Shown one piece after another: positions 59,380 to 64,000 of a stretch of 64,000 nt of DNA. The notes beneath the pieces were generated by a model. It had not been told where the DNA came from, searched no databases, and worked only from the letters and a program-made list of their open reading frames with translations. The stretch comes from DSWT01 sp035420085 (lineage in GTDB: Bacteria; Chloroflexota; Anaerolineae; B4-G1; SLSP01), in contig DAOLUH010000004.1 of the NCBI GenBank assembly GCA_035420085.1, positions 62,001 to 126,000 of the forward strand. The letters are read 5' to 3'. The first letter of the stretch is position 1; each line of letters starts with the position of its first letter. The translations under genes and the position numbers were made by a program.

Positions 59380-62300
59380 TTACTTTCCGATGGCGAGGAG
59401 ACGGCCATGCGTCGTGGCGAGGTAGAGCCGGCCCGCCGCCAACGCTCCGCCGACGGCGCGTTCGCCATTTTCAAACGCCAGTTCCCACACGGGCGCATCA
59501 GTGGAGGGCGAGAAGGCGCTGCAGCGCGCCCCCTGATCGCCGCACAGGTAGAGCGTGGCATGACGATCCACCGCCACTACGTCCGGGCGATAGAGGTTCC
59601 GCGAACGCGCATCGCCCACCACCTCGCTGTATGCCTCGCCATCCACGCGCCCCCACAGCGCGCGCACTCCCGCGCTCCGGGTCAGATAGCCGGACAACCA
59701 GCCGATGTTGTCAGGAGTCACACCGCTATCCCGCGTGTAGTCAATCGGCCTCTGATCCGGCCTGACAAAATACCAGCGGATTTGCAGATTGGAAGGGGTA
59801 ACGCTCGCTTCAGTTTCCACCAATGGCGCCAACGTTTCTTTGATGCGGGCATACGCAACACCGTTCGCGCCGGTGAAAAAGGCCGAAGCCGGCCCGGCGT
59901 CGCCGAGAGGATCGGGCAACACGGCGCCATCGCGCGTATGGATGATGAAGGTCTCCCAGAAGAGCCAATTCCCCGCAGGGCTGAGCGCCGGCGGATAACG
60001 GTTCGGGGTGAAGGAGAACTCGGCCTCCCAGAGGCCACTTCCGTCGGCGGACACAGCCTGGATGATGATTTTCCCGCTGCGGGTGAAGCCATAATAGGCG
60101 ACGCCATCCGGCGCGACGATTGGCCCAGTGTAGCCGCGCCCCACATTCTCCGGCAGCCAGCGCCACAACGGCTGTCCATCGGAGGTGAAAGTCGCCAACC
60201 CGCCGAGAAGATCTACGACATAGATGTTGCCCTGCGCATCCAACGCCGGTGCGCCGACCGCCGAGGTGATCAACGCCGTCTGCCAGAGCACCTCGCCGGC
60301 AGGGTTGAGCGCATAGAGGCGACCTGGCCCGGTGACGGCGACGTAGAGCGTGCCATCCGCCGCTACCGCCGGCCCGCCGGATAGTCCGTCCTCTGCCTCA
60401 AAAGTCCACGCCGTTTCCGTTTGCTGCGGGCCAACGGTGTTGCTCCACAGCGTTCCCCACGGGTTGCCCCGCTCCGCCGCCCAGAGATGGCCTCCTGGCG
60501 TCAAAAGTTTCTCGACAATCGTGGTTTGCGCCGCAGTTCCCGGAGCAGGGACCTCGGCTGCGCCGATGGCGAGGAGCTTGCCATCCGCCGTGGTCACGTA
60601 GAGCCGCCCTTCCGCCAGCGCGACGCCGGCGATCAATTTGACGCCGTTCAAGCGCCCGCGCCATAACGGTTGGCTTACGCCAGAAGCGAACGCCATACAT
60701 TGGGCGGCTGTGTCATAAAAATCTGAACAGATAAAGGCCGTGTTCTGCTGGTCAATGCCGGCGAGAAACAGCTTGCGCGCATCAACCATCTTCAATAATC
60801 CGTCAAGCGTTCCATCCTCGGCGAACCAGCGAAAGCTCAGGCCGAACTGGATGGGCGAGGCGAACCACGACCGGCCATCAGGCGTGACGCCGGCATCGAG
60901 GCCGCTGTAGACGTTATATTGTGCGCCATTGAAGACCATCGCGCTCTCCCACGCCGTACCCGCCGGCATGACGCGCGCCAGGCGCACGTCGTAACGGTGA
61001 TAGAGTTTGGCATCCGCCCCCACGAGTACTTGCCGCAGGGGTTCATCCAGCATAAAGACGTTGTCCCACGCATAAGGCGAGCCATCGGCGACGTTGAACG
61101 CGAAACTCTCCCAGAAGACAATCTGTCCATCCGGGCTGAGGCGCGGCGGCGTCGCGACGGCGCTTTCGGGGATGGCCGCCTGCCAGCGCAGCGTCCCATC
61201 GGGCGCGAGCGCCCACAGGCTGCTGAGCGTTTTGTAGTAGATCGCGCCGTCCAGGCCCACCACCGGCCCGGAGGTTGTGGCTTTTCCGTCGTCCGGGGTA
61301 AAGCGCCACACCAGTTTGCCTTGCGCCGAGAGCGCGGTAAGGCCGTTCTTATCGGCGACATAAAGTGTGCCATCAGTGGCCAGAGCCGGGCTGCCGACCG
61401 GCGACGGCATCGCCATGGTCTGCCATTGCACGTTCCCGGCGTCGTCCAGCGCGTAAACTGTGCCGTCCTTCGCGGCAATGTACAGCGTCCCTGCCGCGTC
61501 AATGACCGGGCCGCCGGTGAAGCCGCCCGTCTCAAACGTCCACTGCACGGTGGAGGTCAGCGGGCCGGCGACGTTCAGCCAGCGCGTCTGCCAGGGGTCG
61601 CCGCCCTCGTTGGCGTAGACGTGGTTTCCCGGCGTGACCAGCGCCGCGCCTGGGGCGCTGGGCGCTTCTGTGGCGACGACTTCCGGGGTGGGCGTCGCCG
61701 CTGGAGCATGAGCTGCGCGCCACCACAGCGCGCCGCCGCCGAGCGCCGCGATCAACAGCAGGGCGGCCAGCGGGCGAAAGGCGCGGCGTTGCGCGAGCGC
61801 GGTCAACGGTTGGGTGAACCGCTCGTCGAACCAGGGGAGTACATCGCCGGCAAGACGAGTGTACAGGGCGCGCGAACCGCCCAGGTGGCGCGTCAACCGC
61901 TGCTGCAAGCCCTCGCCAATCAGGTTGAACGCCAGCACGATGACAAACACCAGCGTTCCAGCGGCGACCATCGCCCACGGCTCGTCGAGCACCATCCACG
62001 CCGTCGCCAGCATTTGCCCCAGTTCGGGCATCTCCGAGATGCGCTGGTAGACGAAGTCGCTGACCTCGGTGAAGACCGCGCCGCCCAGATAGTAGCCCAG
62101 GAATCCCAGACCCGCCGTCGTCACCAGCGTGTTGCTGATCTCGAACGCCAGCAGCATCCAGAGCATCGGCATCACCTGGGGGACGATGTGCAGGAAGAGG
62201 ATTTGTCCGCCCGAAGCGCCGAGCGCAACCGCCGCCTCGATAGCGTCTTGGGCGCGGATGGTGCGCGTTTGTTCGCGGACAAGCTGCGCCGTCTCCGCCC

Positions 62301-62802
62301 AACCGGTGATCGCCAGCCCGATGACGAACGCCCACACGCCCACGCGAAAGCCCACGGCGGTAATCACAATCAGCGCCGCGAGCAATGTGGGGACGGCGAG
62401 CGCGGCGGTGATGAGGCCGTCGAACAGTCGCCCGGCCCGGCGATCCGACCACCCCGCCCCCACGCCGATGAGCAATCCCAGGATCATCCGCAGCGCAGCC
62501 ACGACCACAACCAGAAGCAACGTCGGGCGCACCGACCAGAGCAGCCAGCTAAAGAGGTCGCGTCCCAGGTTATCCGATCCCAGGGGGAATCCCGGAGTAA
62601 AAGCCGGATAAGGCGGAATGAGCCATTTGCCATTGACCTGGATGACTAACTTCTTCTCACGCGGATCCTGCGGCGCAAGCGTGGGACCGAAGATAGCGAG
62701 CGCCAGGATCAACAACGCCATCGCGCCGCCGATGATGAGGGGCCAGTTCGGCTTGGGCTTGAGCGGGGCGGCAATGTCGGAGGTTTCGGCAGCCTTAAAC
62801 AT
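59380..62802 (-). CDS. DppC-type ABC permease fused to two PQQ-like beta-propellers
   Basis: A 1140-residue fusion. Residues about 15-300 are an OppC/DppC-type peptide-transporter permease: N-terminal TM, GSDNLGRDLFSWLLW, six spans, and the EAA loop ALGASGGQILFLHIVPQ. A further TM near residue 360 leads through an Ala/Pro-rich linker into about 760 residues of two homologous PQQ-like propellers, starting TPGNHVYANEGGDPWQ and TPGGHLWAAERGNPWG, each with blades of GTLYVA / AGNVQWQT type. The propellers would lie outside the cell. No stop or frameshift splits the join. The start ATG 62802 overlaps dppB by 8 bases. Confidence 0.9.
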   Translation of the reverse strand: MFKAAETSDIAAPLKPKPNWPLIIGGAMALLILALAIFGPTLAPQDPREKKLVIQVNGKWLIPPYPAFTPGFPLGSDNLGRDLFSWLLWSVRPTLLLVVVVAALRMILGLLIGVGAGWSDRRAGRLFDGLITAALAVPTLLAALIVITAVGFRVGVWAFVIGLAITGWAETAQLVREQTRTIRAQDAIEAAVALGASGGQILFLHIVPQVMPMLWMLLAFEISNTLVTTAGLGFLGYYLGGAVFTEVSDFVYQRISEMPELGQMLATAWMVLDEPWAMVAAGTLVFVIVLAFNLIGEGLQQRLTRHLGGSRALYTRLAGDVLPWFDERFTQPLTALAQRRAFRPLAALLLIAALGGGALWWRAAHAPAATPTPEVVATEAPSAPGAALVTPGNHVYANEGGDPWQTRWLNVAGPLTSTVQWTFETGGFTGGPVIDAAGTLYIAAKDGTVYALDDAGNVQWQTMAMPSPVGSPALATDGTLYVADKNGLTALSAQGKLVWRFTPDDGKATTSGPVVGLDGAIYYKTLSSLWALAPDGTLRWQAAIPESAVATPPRLSPDGQIVFWESFAFNVADGSPYAWDNVFMLDEPLRQVLVGADAKLYHRYDVRLARVMPAGTAWESAMVFNGAQYNVYSGLDAGVTPDGRSWFASPIQFGLSFRWFAEDGTLDGLLKMVDARKLFLAGIDQQNTAFICSDFYDTAAQCMAFASGVSQPLWRGRLNGVKLIAGVALAEGRLYVTTADGKLLAIGAAEVPAPGTAAQTTIVEKLLTPGGHLWAAERGNPWGTLWSNTVGPQQTETAWTFEAEDGLSGGPAVAADGTLYVAVTGPGRLYALNPAGEVLWQTALITSAVGAPALDAQGNIYVVDLLGGLATFTSDGQPLWRWLPENVGRGYTGPIVAPDGVAYYGFTRSGKIIIQAVSADGSGLWEAEFSFTPNRYPPALSPAGNWLFWETFIIHTRDGAVLPDPLGDAGPASAFFTGANGVAYARIKETLAPLVETEASVTPSNLQIRWYFVRPDQRPIDYTRDSGVTPDNIGWLSGYLTRSAGVRALWGRVDGEAYSEVVGDARSRNLYRPDVVAVDRHATLYLCGDQGARCSAFSPSTDAPVWELAFENGERAVGGALAAGRLYLATTHGRLLAIGK

Positions 62803-63775
62803 CGGCCACCTCCTCCCGCGTCGGCACACGCAAGCGTGGATCGAAGACGCGCACCAGCACCGAAGCCACAAAGTCGGCCAGCAGGAAGAGCGCAGCAACC
62901 AGCGTCAAAATCGCCGCGACAAAAGGCGGGGCCAGCAGGTAAGGAGAATTTGCCATATCCGTGCGATTGGCGGGGATCAGCGAGTATGCCATAAAACGCC
63001 CGATGCCCGGCCAGAAGAAGAGCCACTCGACCAGAATCAGGTCCGTCACCAACGTGCGCAGCGACCCGGCGATGGTCAACGCGACCGGGGCCAGAACGTT
63101 GCGGAAGGCCAGGCGTCGCTTCACGGTCCCCCACTTGTGCCCCAGGCTGCGGGCAGCGACGACATACTGTTTTTGCAGCTCGCCGGTCAACAGGCTGCCG
63201 GTCACCTGGGCGATCTGCACAGTGGGCCGGAGCATCAGAGCGAGCGCGGGGAGCACCAGATGCTTATCCCAGCCAAAACCTGCCATGGGGAAGGGCGCGC
63301 CGCCCCCACCCCGCAGCAGCGCGTAGGCGACCGAAAACAGGATCAGCAGGCTGCCGACGTAAAAACTCGGCATCGCCAACCCCGTTGTTGATAGCAACGT
63401 AAGCCAGCGCGCCGGGCGCAGGCGCGTCCAGCGCGACGCCGAAATGCCCAGAAACAGTCCAAGCGGCACACTGGCGGTCAGCGCAATAACCAACAATCCC
63501 AGACTGGCTTGCAACGCCTTCCACAAGACTACAGCGATGCTTTCACCGTTGCGCAACGTCCCAAAATCCAGTCGCAACAAGGCTGGCAAATAGGCCTGGT
63601 AAGCCTCAATCAGCGATTCAGGGCGTTGCTGGATGACACGCAGCCGGTAGTACAACTGCGGATAGTGTCGCGCGTAATCCCACTGGACGAGGTGCGCGTA
63701 GCCGTAAGCCAGCAGCAGCACAGCGATCAAGGCGACCGGGATGATGAGCAAACGACGGGTTAGAAAACGGGCCAT
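62795..63775 (-). CDS. DppB-type ABC transporter permease
   Basis: Partner permease of the peptide/nickel ABC class, 326 residues with six spans. Family marks: PARWLTLLSTTGLAMPSFYVG, the EAA loop VVAARSLGHKWGTVKRRLAFRN, and TLVTDLILVEWLFFWPGIGR. The DppC fusion overlaps its end. ATG 63775 after GAGGAG. No substrate-binding protein or ATPase gene lies downstream; they may be upstream beyond the window edge or elsewhere. Confidence 0.92.
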   Translation of the reverse strand: MARFLTRRLLIIPVALIAVLLLAYGYAHLVQWDYARHYPQLYYRLRVIQQRPESLIEAYQAYLPALLRLDFGTLRNGESIAVVLWKALQASLGLLVIALTASVPLGLFLGISASRWTRLRPARWLTLLSTTGLAMPSFYVGSLLILFSVAYALLRGGGGAPFPMAGFGWDKHLVLPALALMLRPTVQIAQVTGSLLTGELQKQYVVAARSLGHKWGTVKRRLAFRNVLAPVALTIAGSLRTLVTDLILVEWLFFWPGIGRFMAYSLIPANRTDMANSPYLLAPPFVAAILTLVAALFLLADFVASVLVRVFDPRLRVPTREEVADV

Positions 63776-63886
63776 AGCTCTCCTCGCAAACACACAGGTT
63801 GGATGCTATTGTCCATTGTAGCATGAAAAAGACCTGAGAGGAGGAAATTTGTCTTCGACGAGAGGAAAACCGGTCAACAGGACAGT

Positions 63887-63916
63887 CTCTTCCCTGGTCA
63901 GTTGACCAGGGAAGAG
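63887..63916. terminator. Stem-loop with the stop codon of the right-edge gene inside
   Basis: CTCTTCCCTGGTCA (63887-63900) pairs exactly with TGACCAGGGAAGAG (63903-63916). The minus-strand stop TGA is at 63900-63898. There is no T-run on either side, so the role as a terminator is uncertain. Confidence 0.55.
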
Positions 63917-64000
63917 GAGGCGGTATTTCGATAGTCCTCCACCCACTCTTTCAAGATGCGATACTCCGCGCCAATCTTGAGTGCATTGAGTTGACCGGAT
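63898..64000 (-). CDS. C-terminal end of an excisionase-type helix-turn-helix protein (partial)
   Basis: The minus-strand frame is open from the window edge to TGA 63898 and reads SGQLNALKIGAEYRIL then KEWVEDYRNTASSSLVN. KIG-x-E-Y/W-R-I followed by a Glu/Asp-Tyr helix is the usual end of Xis/MerR-type HTH_17 domains. The N-terminal half is outside the window. Confidence 0.5.
   Translation of the reverse strand, partial: SGQLNALKIGAEYRILKEWVEDYRNTASSSLVN

Noticed and set aside
60919..62649. 576-codon frame antisense to the permease-propeller gene
   Set aside because: Mirror frame of a confirmed fusion gene, with no motif and no start signal.

Overview
The window looks like chromosome from a member of the Chloroflexota (Anaerolineae/Caldilineae-like). 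This is inferred from several traits together: high GC, lipoproteins with long Thr-Pro linkers, an Amj-type flippase, a two-domain cyclic-nucleotide/PH membrane protein, paired deoxynucleoside kinases, PQQ-type propellers fused to other modules, and many short phased repeats between genes. No rRNA, tRNA, CRISPR array, phage or insertion sequence was recognised. Both edges cut through genes.

Layout. 1-2.4 kb (+): end of a membrane protein, a small zinc-ribbon protein, and a Wzz/CpsD-like polysaccharide pair whose CpsD has a degenerate P-loop. 2.4-5.9 kb (-): a cytidylate-kinase-like protein and a GT4 glycosyltransferase/TPR/lipoprotein operon. 6-10.1 kb (+): an IclR-type regulator fused to a flavin-binding split-barrel domain, coupled to a complete NMT1/SsuABC-type ABC importer. 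10.2-17.9 kb: a propeller lipoprotein, a broken HepT/MntA toxin pair, an AKR/PHP/GlgC operon, Mrp, HicAB and peptide deformylase. 18-27.4 kb (-): cNMP/PH membrane protein, fucose mutarotase, tungsten aldehyde oxidoreductase, Fe-alcohol dehydrogenase, SCP2 protein, XdhC, a Holliday-resolvase-like nuclease and a hydantoinase. 27.5-36 kb (+): GT39-like membrane protein, two-component system, beta-helix surface protein, M20 peptidase and Gfo/Idh dehydrogenase. 36-40 kb (-): second HicAB, RecD2 helicase, SPFH protein. 40-43 kb (+): Amj flippase, cupin, BaiN-like flavoprotein. 43.5-48.8 kb (+): two deoxynucleoside kinases, a GAF/PAS histidine kinase, AlaX and a metal-site-less MBL protein in one tight operon. 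49-57.6 kb: CinA-C, a small leader ORF with a membrane protein, DegV, adenosine deaminase, NudC, MFS, VapBC and lytic transglycosylase. 57.6-64 kb (-): MalQ, a DppC permease fused to two PQQ propellers, DppB, and the end of an excisionase-type HTH gene.

The strongest unexplained signal is a set of phased short-unit repeats. Each locus consists of 7-, 8- or 9-bp units in strict register, often followed by an inverted arm so that the RNA or DNA can fold into a long hairpin. Unit sequences differ between loci: GTTNNAAC (six loci, 30 units), GAATNAGC-like, GAATCAT, ACGTAAA, GCGTGAW, AGCAGATTW and GGCAAAT/CACGAAT. They sit tightly against start and stop codons, and some stop codons lie inside them. 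In two genes (GT39 and RecD2) similar arrays lie inside the reading frame and encode related low-complexity peptides. The second notable feature is the permease-propeller fusion at 59.4-62.8 kb.

Pathways suggested: extracellular polysaccharide assembly (Wzz/CpsD, GT4, GT39), glycogen turnover (GlgC, MalQ), uptake through two ABC systems, nucleotide salvage and quality control (dNKs, adenosine deaminase, NudC, hydantoinase), aldehyde/alcohol redox metabolism, envelope maintenance (Amj, lytic transglycosylase, SPFH), and four small toxin-antitoxin loci, one visibly dead.
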